DNA of 11,826 nt from Prasinococcaceae sp. CCMP 1430. Lineage: Eukaryota > Prasinodermophyta > Palmophyllophyceae > Prasinococcales > Prasinococcaceae. The notes under the pieces are model-generated. The model saw nothing but the letters and a program-made list of their open reading frames with translations. It did not search any database and had not been told where the DNA came from. How positions within the stretch are numbered: position 1 is the first letter of the stretch; the number at the start of each line of letters is the position of its first letter. The stretch covers positions 210,525-222,350 of the forward strand of contig RQSC01000002.1 in the NCBI GenBank assembly GCA_013416795.1. The letters run 5' to 3'. The translations under genes and the position numbers were made by a program. Shown in pieces: positions 1 to 7,099 of this stretch.

Positions 1-60
1 CCCCCCCCCCCCCCCCCCGTCCCCCCCGTCCCCCCGTCCCCCCGTTCCCCCTTCCCATCC
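1..60. repeat. C-rich (C6-7GT)n simple repeat at window start
   Basis: The window opens with 18 C's, then GT-separated runs of 7, 6, 6 and 5 C's, decaying into CTTCCCATCC. The opposite strand is therefore G-rich and could form G-quadruplexes, with i-motifs on this strand. No gene is visible here. The tract may be the edge of a contig that stopped at low complexity. It is not a standard telomere repeat. Confidence 0.85.
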
Positions 61-110
61 CCTGCGCACTACTCACACCACACGAGCGCGCGCGGGCTCG
101 CGGGCAAGCC

Positions 111-764
111 ATGATGCTGCGCGACACGCCCGTGGGGCGCGTCGGGTCGCATGCGGGTGACTACAAGCTGGGGGAGACGTTGATGCCGGATCCCCCTGCC
201 GCTGCGGCCGCCGCCGCGGCCGAGGCTCGCCTCGAGAAGCGTGGCCTGGGGCCCCGCCGCTGGAACAGCTGCACGTCGACCGGGCGCCCCGGGCGCCACG
301 CCGACGCGAGCCCGCTGTTGATCACCACGACAGACGCCGCGGGTAAGCGGGTGGACAGGATGGCCAGCCGCGCGAGCACCATCACCTTCTCCAAGCCCGC
401 CGTGTCGCTCGAGTGGGACTGCCGCGCCAGCGTTGATCGAAAGGACCTCGCCGACTCGTTCGCACAAACACTGCGCGCCGACCGCGAGCACTCGACGCGT
501 GCGTCCCATTCGGGCCTGCTGCCGGACGACTACCAGAGCCCGCAGGCGCGGGAGGCCACGTGGATGGCGACCATGCGCAGGGAGAAGACCGAGCGCAGAA
601 AGGAAATGGCTGAGCTCAGGACAGTCTACGACGATGTCTCCGCCACGCAAATCATGCATGCAAGGGGTGGCACCGCGGCCGGTGGAGGGGGCTCCAGGCC
701 CAAGGCGCGACGCCCGCGCGCCACCAAGGACGACGTTGCAGCCGTGCGCGCGTTGCCCGACTAG
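111..764 (+). CDS. Hypothetical protein, 217 aa, single exon
   Basis: This is an open frame from a double ATG at 111 (context AAGCCATG) to TAG at 762-764. I do not recognise the family. The N-terminal part is polar and has an eight-alanine run at residues 30-37. Residues 85-130 are mixed (ITFSKPAVSLEWD at 91-103). Residues 142-178 form a highly charged, probably helical segment (TMRREKTERRKEMAELR at 154-170). The tail is Gly/Arg/Lys-rich (190-206) and could act as a nuclear or RNA-binding basic patch. No membrane segment or catalytic motif is visible. A long antisense frame at 69-773 covers the same DNA, but its product is Arg/Gly/Cys-rich and looks like a GC-rich shadow. The plus-strand protein has a natural Asp/Glu/Lys balance and a good start context, so I prefer it. 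It converges on the next gene. An intron or a different start cannot be excluded. Confidence 0.55.
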   Translation: MMLRDTPVGRVGSHAGDYKLGETLMPDPPAAAAAAAAEARLEKRGLGPRRWNSCTSTGRPGRHADASPLLITTTDAAGKRVDRMASRASTITFSKPAVSLEWDCRASVDRKDLADSFAQTLRADREHSTRASHSGLLPDDYQSPQAREATWMATMRREKTERRKEMAELRTVYDDVSATQIMHARGGTAAGGGGSRPKARRPRATKDDVAAVRALPD

Positions 765-884
765 GACTCGCATGAGGACACGATGTGAAATGTACTGTAC
801 ACGATTACTATAACAACAGGCAGGGGCTGCCGCTCGCCGCAGCGCCGCGTGTGCTGAGTGTGTGCTGCGAGCAGTGTGCTCGCC
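765..884. promoter_or_regulatory. Convergent 3' spacer with TGTAC palindrome
   Basis: This 120-bp spacer lies between two genes that converge. It holds the odd palindrome TGTACTGTACA at 791-801, so TGTAC reads on both strands. That makes it a candidate shared 3'-end processing signal of the UGUA type. The local AT-rich stretch (785-822) also fits a 3' untranslated region. The role is inferred. Confidence 0.35.
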
Positions 885-1813
885 TCACCGCCAACCGACG
901 AGCGCGCGCAGCCAAGGGAGCACGCTCACGACCAGCCGGCGCAACGTCGCGCCGTCGCTCCCCGCGGCGCGGGCGCCGAGGCCAAACGCCGAGGTGGCGG
1001 CGCCTGCGCGCCGCTCGACGGGGACGAGCGCTGTGCGCCCATCGTCGGACGCGTCGCCATTGATGTAGTCGTACTCGGGCGCAGGTTTGCGGGCGAGATC
1101 GAGTCCAACCTCAGGCTCGGCGGTCGCAAGATTCTCGCGCACGCTGGCCATGCCTCCACGCGTGCGCGGCTGAGCCTGCGCGCCGTTATCTTCCGACTCG
1201 CCGACGCGCTGCAGTGAGACATCGACTTCGAAGGACGGGCGCTCGCGCCCCCCTTGGTCGCGCCGCTGTTGCCTTTGCTGATACTCCCGTTGCCGGCGCG
1301 GCTGCTGCTGCCGCTGCCGCTGCCGTGCGCGTCCGCCGCCCCCGGCTTCGGGAGCGGCGCTGTAAGGGCCCCCGCTGCCATCCGCTCGCCCCGAACCCCA
1401 CTCGCTTGCGCCCTCTCGCGTGCCCGTCTGAGGGCCTGCGCCCCTCGAGGCTGCAGCACTCCCACTGCTGCTGCGCGTGACCGCCGACGCGACAACCGCT
1501 GCCAGGGCACCTCCGGCCTCGGAGGCGACTGCAAACGCCCACCTAGCGTCGCGCCAAGAGGTCAGTGGCAGGCAGGGGTGAGAACTCGGGCGGGCGAGGC
1601 GCGGCGTCCGATGGGAGGAGGCGCAGGCACACTGGGGCGCACGCAGACACGGGCGTGTACCGCAGCACTGGCGCACCTCCTCGTCGCGGGGCTCACGGTG
1701 AGCACGGCGGGGACCAGCAGGAGCTGCGGGTTGTTGCACACCACAGGCCCGGCGATGACAATCGCTGGGAAGCCCAGGACACACACCGCCGTCCAGAGCT
1801 CGGTGTCGCCGTA
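885..1813 (-). CDS. Membrane protein fragment, two exons, 5' part missing
   Basis: The gene reads on the minus strand as exons 1813-1677 and 1542-885, joined by a 134-bp intron at 1676-1543. The donor is AGGAG|GTGCGC and the acceptor GACGCTAG|G, with CTGACC as a branch-like motif before it; both ends are phase 2. The upstream edge is probably the acceptor CACGCAG|TAC at 1814. The joined product begins [15 protein letters not shown] and has two or three hydrophobic segments: [20 protein letters not shown], then [14 protein letters not shown] running on into [21 protein letters not shown] long polar tail follows, with a Gln/Arg-rich run and the acidic segment [13 protein letters not shown]. The stop is TGA at 885-887. 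Neither exon alone gives the continuous membrane region, and splicing restores it in phase, which is the main support. I do not recognise the family. The start codon and earlier exons should lie beyond 1813, but that DNA is occupied by an unrelated helicase fragment, so the gene is truncated by a junction. Confidence 0.5.
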
Positions 1814-1830
1814 CTGCGTGCCGCCGCGCC

Positions 1831-1866
1831 GCACCCGCGCTTCGCGCTGCACCCGCGCTTCGCGCT
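1831..1866. repeat. Tandem duplication, 2 x 18 bp
   Basis: GCACCCGCGCTTCGCGCT occurs twice head to tail (1831-1848 and 1849-1866) with no mismatch. It sits exactly where similarity to the helicase fragment begins and where the minus-strand membrane gene loses its upstream exons, so it may mark a recombination or assembly join. Confidence 0.8.
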
Positions 1867-1972
1867 GCCGATGCTCGAGTACATCATGCGCATGCCGCCG
1901 ATGAACACGGAGGCAATCGAAGCGGAAGGGCCGTACTCGCTGGTGATGGCGCCCACGCGCGAGCTCGCGCNG
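1852..1972 (+). pseudogene. PRP28: Orphan PRP28/DDX23-type DEAD-box helicase fragment
   Basis: The plus frame reads [16 protein letters not shown], then [18 protein letters not shown] and RELA. PTRELA is motif Ia of DEAD-box helicases. The stretch LPML-YI-R-PPM followed by [13 protein letters not shown] is typical of the PRP28/DDX23/RH21 spliceosomal branch, which unwinds the U1 snRNA/5' splice-site duplex. Only about 40 codons are present. Motif Q and motif I (GKT) are absent upstream, and everything after motif Ia is missing. The frame runs into a single N at 1971 (CNG, which would be Gln if N is A, as expected after RELA) and then into an unrelated protein. This is not a functional gene here. 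It is either an assembly fragment or a transposed exon piece. Confidence 0.75.
1971..1971. other. Single ambiguous base (N), probable join
   Basis: This is the only N in the window. It lies precisely where helicase sequence stops and an unrelated membrane-protein frame begins. A lone N can be a placeholder for a zero-length or negative gap between two contigs, or just an uncalled base. The abrupt change of protein identity favours a join. Confidence 0.6.
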
Positions 1973-2664
1973 CGCGCAGCAGCGGCGGCGGCGGGCGGGG
2001 GCGCCGCCGAGGGGGATGAGCCGGCGCAGGCGGCGCCCGCCGGAAAGAGCGAGGGCAAGGGCGAGGGCAAGAGCATCGGCGCGCGCGTGCGCGACTTTTT
2101 CATCGGCGGCGAGAAGCTGAACAAGGAGCGCCTCGCCAAACTAGGGACGTCAGCGCTGCTCAGCTACGGCGCTGTGTCAAACCTGAACGCCATCACGCTC
2201 GTTATCGTCGCGTGGTGCGGCTTCGCTTCGAACACGGGCCTGTCCCCGCTCGCCCCCGGCCAGTGGAAGGCCTTCCTCGCCGCTTACACGGCCCTCTATG
2301 CTGTGGTTGGCAACCTCGGCCGGCCGCTGCGCTTCACGCTCTCGGTCGCCGCTGCGCCCTTCTTCGACCGCATCGTGAAGTTCTTCCAAGGTGAGGCCGC
2401 GCGCGCCCCAACATGCACGCGACACGTATCGTGCGCGGTCCTTGAGCAGCTCGCTTCCCCCCACCCATCTACCCTCCCCACCCCAATCGCTGGCCGCTGA
2501 CGCGACTGCTGTGCGCCTGGTCGCTCGCAGGTCGCTTCAACCTCAAACCGGCGCTTGCGTTCGGCCTGACGGTGTTCTGCGTTAACGTATGCGGCTCCTT
2601 CACCTACTTGTTCGTGGGCTTGAGGGTGGCGACACTCGTCGCGGGCGTACCACTGCTGCCTTGA
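1973..2664 (+). CDS. Probable plastid membrane protein, 5'-truncated
   Basis: There are two exons, 1973-2390 and 2531-2664, with a phase-1 intron of 140 bp (donor CCAAG|GTGAGG, acceptor CTCGCAG|GTCGC). Together they give 183 residues ending VAGVPLLP and TGA at 2662-2664. The start of the product is Ala/Gly-rich and low in complexity, then Lys-rich (GKSEGKGEGK), then SIGARVRDFFIGGEKLNKER. The conserved core follows: ALLSYGAVSNLNAITLVIVAW, a segment containing GLSPLAPGQWKAFLAAY, and a hydrophobic C-terminus (LAFGLTVFCVNVCGSFTYLF). Three or so membrane segments are likely. From memory, the GLSPLAPGQWKAFL-type motif recalls an uncharacterised chloroplast membrane family of plants and algae; I cannot name its function. 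The start codon and transit peptide are not in the window, because the frame begins immediately after the N. It converges on the AP endonuclease gene. Confidence 0.65.
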
Positions 2665-2922
2665 CCACCTCCTCACCACCGCCCGCCCGCCTGGTCCAGC
2701 TGCTCACCGTGGTGGCGCGGCTATAGAACACACCCAGCGCTCCCTCACCGCGAGCGTGCACCTGTAACGTTACAGCTCGTCTCGAAATGCGTGCATATTA
2801 CGACCGGCAGCGCGCGCCGGCACGCACGCCCGAGTGCGAGACTTAGCGCCCTACCACCACCACCACCACGACGTACGACACACACACACACACCACCCGC
2901 AGTATGCGCGCGCGGCCGCATC
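2665..2922. promoter_or_regulatory. Convergent 3' spacer with TGTAA palindrome and microsatellites
   Basis: This spacer lies between two converging genes. It holds a perfect 14-bp palindrome, CTGTAACGTTACAG at 2762-2775, which places TGTAA on both strands. TGTAA is the polyadenylation signal of volvocine green algae, so a shared 3'-end signal is plausible. An (ACC)n run at about 2853-2869 and (CA)7 at 2879-2892 lie next to the end of the minus-strand gene. No coding region is evident. Confidence 0.4.
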
Positions 2923-4496
2923 TCACTTGGGTGAGGGCAGCGCAATGGTGGCGCCGACAGGGCAGTGGTCGCCGTTGGTGTTGTATTCAGGCCCCACCCA
3001 TGAGTCTATCACCCGCGGGAGCGCCTGCGACGGTGCGCCTTCGCCGTCGACGGGTGCCATATTGGCGCTGGCGAGCACGTAGTCCAGCCGGAGGCCCCGG
3101 TTCCACGGGCGGTTGCGGGCGCGCACGCTCCAGAACGTGTACGCGTGCCGAGCGTCTGGATGCAGCGCACGGAAAGTGTCAACGTATCCCGCGTCGAGCA
3201 ATGCGCCAAAGGCCTCGCGCTCGCGCGGAGTCGTTCCAGCGCTCTTCTCCAGGTGTTTAGCTCCAACGTTCCAGATGTCGAGATCGAGATGCTGCGGGTG
3301 CGCGCGAGCGCCGCACACACCGGACGTGCACACCGGCGGCGACCGTGTCAGCATGAGCGAGAGCAGGCGCGCGCGGACGCGCTCGCACAAGGGCAGACGC
3401 ACCGCCACATTGAGGTCACCCATGTACACGACCGGCTTGCCCAGCGCCGCCATGTGCGCCTTGATATCTTCCTCCCACACATCGATGCGGTAGTCCAGGC
3501 GCACGAGGTCGGCGCCCGAGTTCGGCACGTATGCACACACTAGGGCGAAGCTCCCCATGTCGAGCGTCAACGTTCGCCCCTCGGCGTTGTACTCGCGTTC
3601 GAAGGGCTCGAAGGTACCGCCACTGCTGCGCGCGCCCAGCCCTTCTACCACCGACGCGAGGCCGACCGGTCCGCCACCTTCGCCCGCTTCTGCCGCCTCG
3701 CGCGTGGCCTTCGTCTGCTTGCCGCCCGCCTTGGCGAACATGGCGCTGATGGACTGCTGCTTCGTCCCATCCTTCTTCGCATTTTCCCCGCCGCCACCGC
3801 TGCCGCCGCTGGCGGCCCCGCCCGCGCCAGCACGCTCTCTCGCGTCCGCGGTGAGGCCGCCGCTGCATCCACCCGGCAGTTGAGCGTGCAGGCTGTCCTC
3901 CACAAGCGCGACGAGACCGCTGTAGCCCTTTTTGGCCGGCGGCACAGACACTGCCCAGTGCGCGGTGTGGCCCGGCAAGAGCTCGCGCAGCTGCACCTCC
4001 ACATCACGCAGGTGAGACTCCTGCAGCTTCGTCTCGCCGATGCACAGCACGTGGGGGCGCTCCTTCTCCAGAAAGGCGAGCAGGGCCGACCTGCAGCATA
4101 CACATGAACCAAGCACGAGCACACAGAAGAGGCGACGCGCGTCAGCGGCGTCAAGCGCTCGCTCGCGTTTGCCCCTGTCGCCCAAGCGCGCACGAGCATG
4201 CGTGTGCGCCATGCGATGCGCCCGCAAAGTGCGCACCTGCGCTCCTCAGACTTGAGCAGAGCGCGCAGCCCACCAACGTTGTGGTAGGCGACGCGCAGCT
4301 CAAACGACGTGGCGTCGCCTGCTGGGGCGGCGCGTGGTGTGGCGTCACCCTCGAGGACCACCTTGTCGGCCGAGGCGGCCGACTTCTTGGGCTTCTTCGG
4401 CGAGGGTGTGGCGCTGTACATGAGCGCGCGGGCGAGCGCAGTGTCGGGGGAGCACACGTCAGCGACAGCAGCACTGAGCGCGCGCGCGCGGGTCAT
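2923..4496 (-). CDS. APE1: AP endonuclease, APE1/exonuclease III family (438 aa)
   Basis: This enzyme cuts DNA 5' of abasic sites in base excision repair. The minus-strand exons are 4496-4237, 4090-3403 and 3291-2923. The introns are 146 bp (CGCAG|GTGCGC to CTGCAG|G, phase 2) and 111 bp (GTGGCG|GTGCGT to CCGCAG|C, phase 0). The ATG at 4496 is the first after an in-frame TAG at 4517-4515. The family motifs are all present: YHNVGGLRA (Asn73), CIGETKL (Glu106), VCAYVPNSG (Tyr274), VRLDYR (284-288), GDLNVA (Asp312, Asn314), TFW (368-370), RLDYVLAS (Asp386) and GDHCP (Asp424, His425). The full catalytic set is therefore intact. Residues 1-65 are basic and probably disordered (PSPKKPKKSA); they could be a nuclear or organelle signal, with Met26 as an alternative start. 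Residues of about 160-245 are a Gly/Lys-rich insert absent from human APE1. The insert contains KQQSISAMFAK, similar to a PCNA-interacting PIP box. The gene shares a 415-bp divergent spacer with the next gene. Confidence 0.93.
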
Positions 4497-4911
4497 GGCT
4501 TTGCGGCTCGAGCGCTAACTTCGATCGCCGAGGCTAGGCCATATCCCATGCTCGAGGGTGCGCGGCCCCCACGCACGAGTGCACGTGCGCGCGCCACGCA
4601 CCCCCCCGCGGTGCCTCGCTTCACCGCCGCCATCGCCACGGCCGTGCGTGGCGCCCTCGCCGCCCGGCGCGCGGCCTAGCGCGTAGGGCCGCAATCTCCC
4701 TCGCCGCCGCAGCGCTGTTCCCACCGCTGCCAGCCGCACGCGCAGCCGCGCGCGCGGCTAGTGTCGCCGCGGCCAGCTTGGCGGCGGTGTCCCCCGGCCC
4801 TGCCCTTGCCTTGTGCCTAACGCACACGCCGCGTGCGCGCTCTGTGGAAACCGAACGGATGGACGTCAACCCGCGCGCGTGCGGGCTGGGCCACACCGTG
4901 CGCGGCTGAGG
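4497..4911. promoter_or_regulatory. Divergent promoter region
   Basis: These 415 bp separate the starts of the minus-strand AP endonuclease and the plus-strand membrane protein gene, so promoters and 5' leaders of both must lie here. It is very GC-rich. I see no TATA box or CCAAT box and no convincing coding exon. Several long frames cross it on both strands, but they are Ala/Arg-rich and look like compositional shadows. Confidence 0.45.
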
Positions 4912-6625
4912 ATGGGGTCGAATGCGCGAAGAGCGCGCTCCCGCGCCCGCACCCGCGACGATGGCGACAAAAGTAGAGGCAGTGCGGCCAGCAGGGACAA
5001 TGCCGCCGTGGACGGCAGCGACGGCGACGACAGCGAATGCGCGGGTAACCACTTGAGCTGGCGCTGGCACGCGGTGCTGGGCCTGTTCGTGGCGTTGAGC
5101 GCGGGCTTGGCGCTGCGAGACTTAGGCGAGCGACGGTCCGGTGCGCTGCGTGATGCGACGACCGACCTCGAGGCCAAGATTCCGCCCGCAGCGCTCGATG
5201 CACTGCGAGCGCGCCTCGGTACGTGCGCCGCGCAGGCGCAGCGCGTGACGCACGCGCACACGCAACGCACTCGCACCGTGCGCTGCTGACCCATACGAGT
5301 ACACTCATGCGGCCCGGCGCGCACATCTGTGGCACACATGTATGCACAGGCCCGTCCCAGCCGCTTGATGGGTTCCTCGCTGACGTGGTGCGTGGTAACG
5401 ATAGCGCCAAGGGCTTGCTCGAAGAGGTGCTGAGTGCCGGGCCCAGTGGGGCAGCACGCTCGCGCTCGCGATGGGGGGCGAACCGAGAAGGTAACGGTGG
5501 CGAGCTTGGCATGGTTGCTTATGCAGTGCGCAAGCGCATGTGCGCTTGTTCGCAAGTCCGCGTGTGGGCCGCACAGCCGCACGGACAGCTGACCTGTGGC
5601 GCTCGTCGCGCCCCCACACATCGCGTGAGCAGACGGGAGTGCCGCCTCCGCAGCAGCGGCGGGCGCCCTCGAGACGCTTCTGCGAAAGCTCCCTGGCGCA
5701 GCTGTCCAGGAGTTTCGTGATTCACTCGAACGTGCGCGCGGCCTTGATGCAGGCGAGCTCGACTCGGCGCCCACGGACGCTCTCATAGGTCACCTGCGCG
5801 CGCTCACACAGTCGGAGCGGTCTGCGGTCGAAGCCATCCTCAGGCGTCCCGGTCGCGTTGGCGGAGTCGAAACGACCTCTTCCGAGAAGGATACCGAGGC
5901 CGCGACGGCGGCTGCGGACGCCGCATCGCGAGGCTGGGCGCGCGAGAATCCCGAAGAGGCGCGCGAGCGCGTGCGCGAGTGGGAGGCCTCCGTGCGCGCT
6001 TGGAGCGACCGCATTGACACGGCGAAGCGAACGCTGGGATCCGCTGCCGTGGACGTCGTGCGCGCCTTCCTCGTGTCTGCACACGTGGATGCGCACGCGG
6101 CGGAGCGGACGCACCGGCAGCTGGCGGAGCGCTGCGCTCTACTGCGCGACGAGAAGCTTGCGGTGCTCAGCGCGCTCGTCGATAGGATGGTGGCGGCTGA
6201 GGCGGCGCCGCCCGCGGAGAGGATCGCACTGGCGACGCAGCTTCTTGTGGAGAGCAGGCGTGAAGGGGGCAGGTGCGGGCGCGTGCCTGCAGCCCGCCTG
6301 TGGGAGCTTGCGTCCCTCGCCCTTGCCTTCTCACACACTGACACGCGCGCGTTCGCGCGCATGCAGCCTTGCCTTCGAAGTACCGATGGACTGGAAGGGC
6401 GTCGACCCTGCCAGCGCCGGCTGGCAGCCGGTGTCGCCTTGGACGCGGTACGAGCTCATGCATGGCGAGGAGCCCCCGCCGGAATGGGCACCACCACAGG
6501 TCGAGCTCGACGAGTGGGAGGAGCAAAAGGCCAGGAAGGCGCTCGAAACGCTGGCGGCCACGGGGGTAGACGCCCGGGCGTCTGATCCCGATGTCGGGGC
6601 AGCTGGACAATCGAACGAAGTATGA
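4912..6625 (+). CDS. Single-pass membrane, helix-rich protein (441 aa), unknown
   Basis: The four exons are 4912-5218, 5350-5490, 5654-6272 and 6367-6625. Introns 1-3 are 131, 163 and 94 bp, with splice pairs CTCG|GTACGT/GCACAG, GAAG|GTAACG/TCCGCAG and GGCAG|GTGCGG/TGCAG. The phases are 1, 1 and 2, and they join cleanly into one frame ending TGA at 6623-6625. ATG 4912 is the first in-frame ATG. Residues 1-25 are Arg-rich with few hydrophobics, then an acidic stretch (DGSDGDDSE, 34-42). A membrane helix follows at about 52-68 (WHAVLGLFVALSAGLAL). Residues 70-355 are mostly charged helix, including EEARERVREWEASVRAW and RDEKLAVLSALVDRMVAAE. The C-terminal part has a motif-like stretch, PWTRYELMHGEEPPPEWAPP, at 380-399. 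I recognise no family. The layout (basic N-terminus, one membrane helix, long soluble helical part) fits an organelle or ER membrane-anchored protein, but this is inference. A GC donor 15 bp upstream in intron 3 would also keep the frame. Confidence 0.75.
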
Positions 6626-6704
6626 ATGAATTTTGTATAGAACACATCATGTACAGGACCCCCCACACACACACACCTCCACCCCGTGCCGCGTGCGCCC
6701 GCGC
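6626..6704. promoter_or_regulatory. Short convergent 3' spacer with TGTACA
   Basis: These 79 bp separate two converging stop codons. The spacer is AT-rich at its start (GAATTTTGTATAG) and carries the palindrome TGTACA at 6650-6655, so TGTA reads on both strands, plus a (CA)n run at 6664-6675. The transcripts must overlap or end within a very short distance. A shared 3'-end signal is inferred. Confidence 0.35.
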
Positions 6705-7099
6705 CTATTGCTGCTTGTGCGCGTTCTTCGCGAAGGCCTCCTTCATGCCGCTGATGGCTTCGTCGGCGAGCTTTTGTAGCGAGCCCCGGACGAACGGCGT
6801 GCCTAACTTCCACGGCCACTTCAAAACTATGTCGGCCGTGTAGGTGATCTCAGTACCTCCTTTCTCGCTGGGCGCGAACTCAATTTTGTCCGTCGCCCGC
6901 GCAGTGCCACCCTCTCCTTTCAGCACCACCCTTTGCGGCGGCATGAAGTCCGTAGTCTCGTAGGTCATGTCACTCTCCTCGCCTTGAAACAGCGTCACAA
7001 GCGAGTACTTTGTGCCGACGCCGTAAGGGGCGAGGCTGTCCTCTGCGACCTTGGCGGATCGCACGGCCGGGTCAAACTTCTCAAAGTTCTCGAAGTGAG
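6705..7099 (-). CDS. SRPBCC / polyketide-cyclase-like protein, main exon
   Basis: The minus-strand exon from 7099 to TAG at 6707-6705 encodes 130 residues: HFENFEKFDPAVRSAKVAE, then GVGTKYSLVTLFQGEESDMT, the stretch PPQRVVLKGEGGTARATDKI, EFAPSEKGGTEITYTADIVL and a C-terminal helix rich in Lys (ISGMKEAFAKNAHKQQ). The order F-x-x-FxKFDP, then alternating beta strands, then a long final helix is the helix-grip fold of the SRPBCC superfamily (polyketide cyclase/dehydrase type 2). That fold binds hydrophobic ligands in a cavity. The substrate is unknown. The acceptor is GTGCGCGCAG|CT at 7100, preceded by GCTGATTGCC, which includes a branch-like CTGAT; the exon starts in phase 1. The first strand and helix of the fold are not in this exon and must come from upstream. 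It converges on the preceding gene, whose stop is only 79 bp away. Confidence 0.8.

Noticed and set aside
69-773. 234-codon open frame antisense to the first gene
   Set aside because: The product is Arg/Gly/Cys/Val-rich with no domain, typical of the shadow frame opposite a GC-rich gene. The plus-strand frame has a better start and composition.
1565-2500. One 311-codon plus frame joining helicase and plastid-type sequence
   Set aside because: It crosses an N and links unrelated proteins. Its first 90 codons are antisense to the membrane protein exons, and its end runs into the intron at 2391. It is not one protein.
2852-2892. His-rich small protein reading through the ACC and CA repeats
   Set aside because: The histidines come only from the simple repeats in a 3' spacer, and there is no conserved context.
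2923-4236. 437-residue unspliced version of the AP endonuclease
   Set aside because: It lacks the Asn-containing first strand (encoded in the exon at 4496-4237) and includes both the end of intron 1 and all of intron 2. The spliced model restores every family motif.
4817-5786. Long minus-strand frames (231 and 306 codons)
   Set aside because: They lie opposite the four-exon plus-strand gene, contain its intron complements and have Ala/Arg/Ser/Cys-rich products with no motif. They are compositional shadows.
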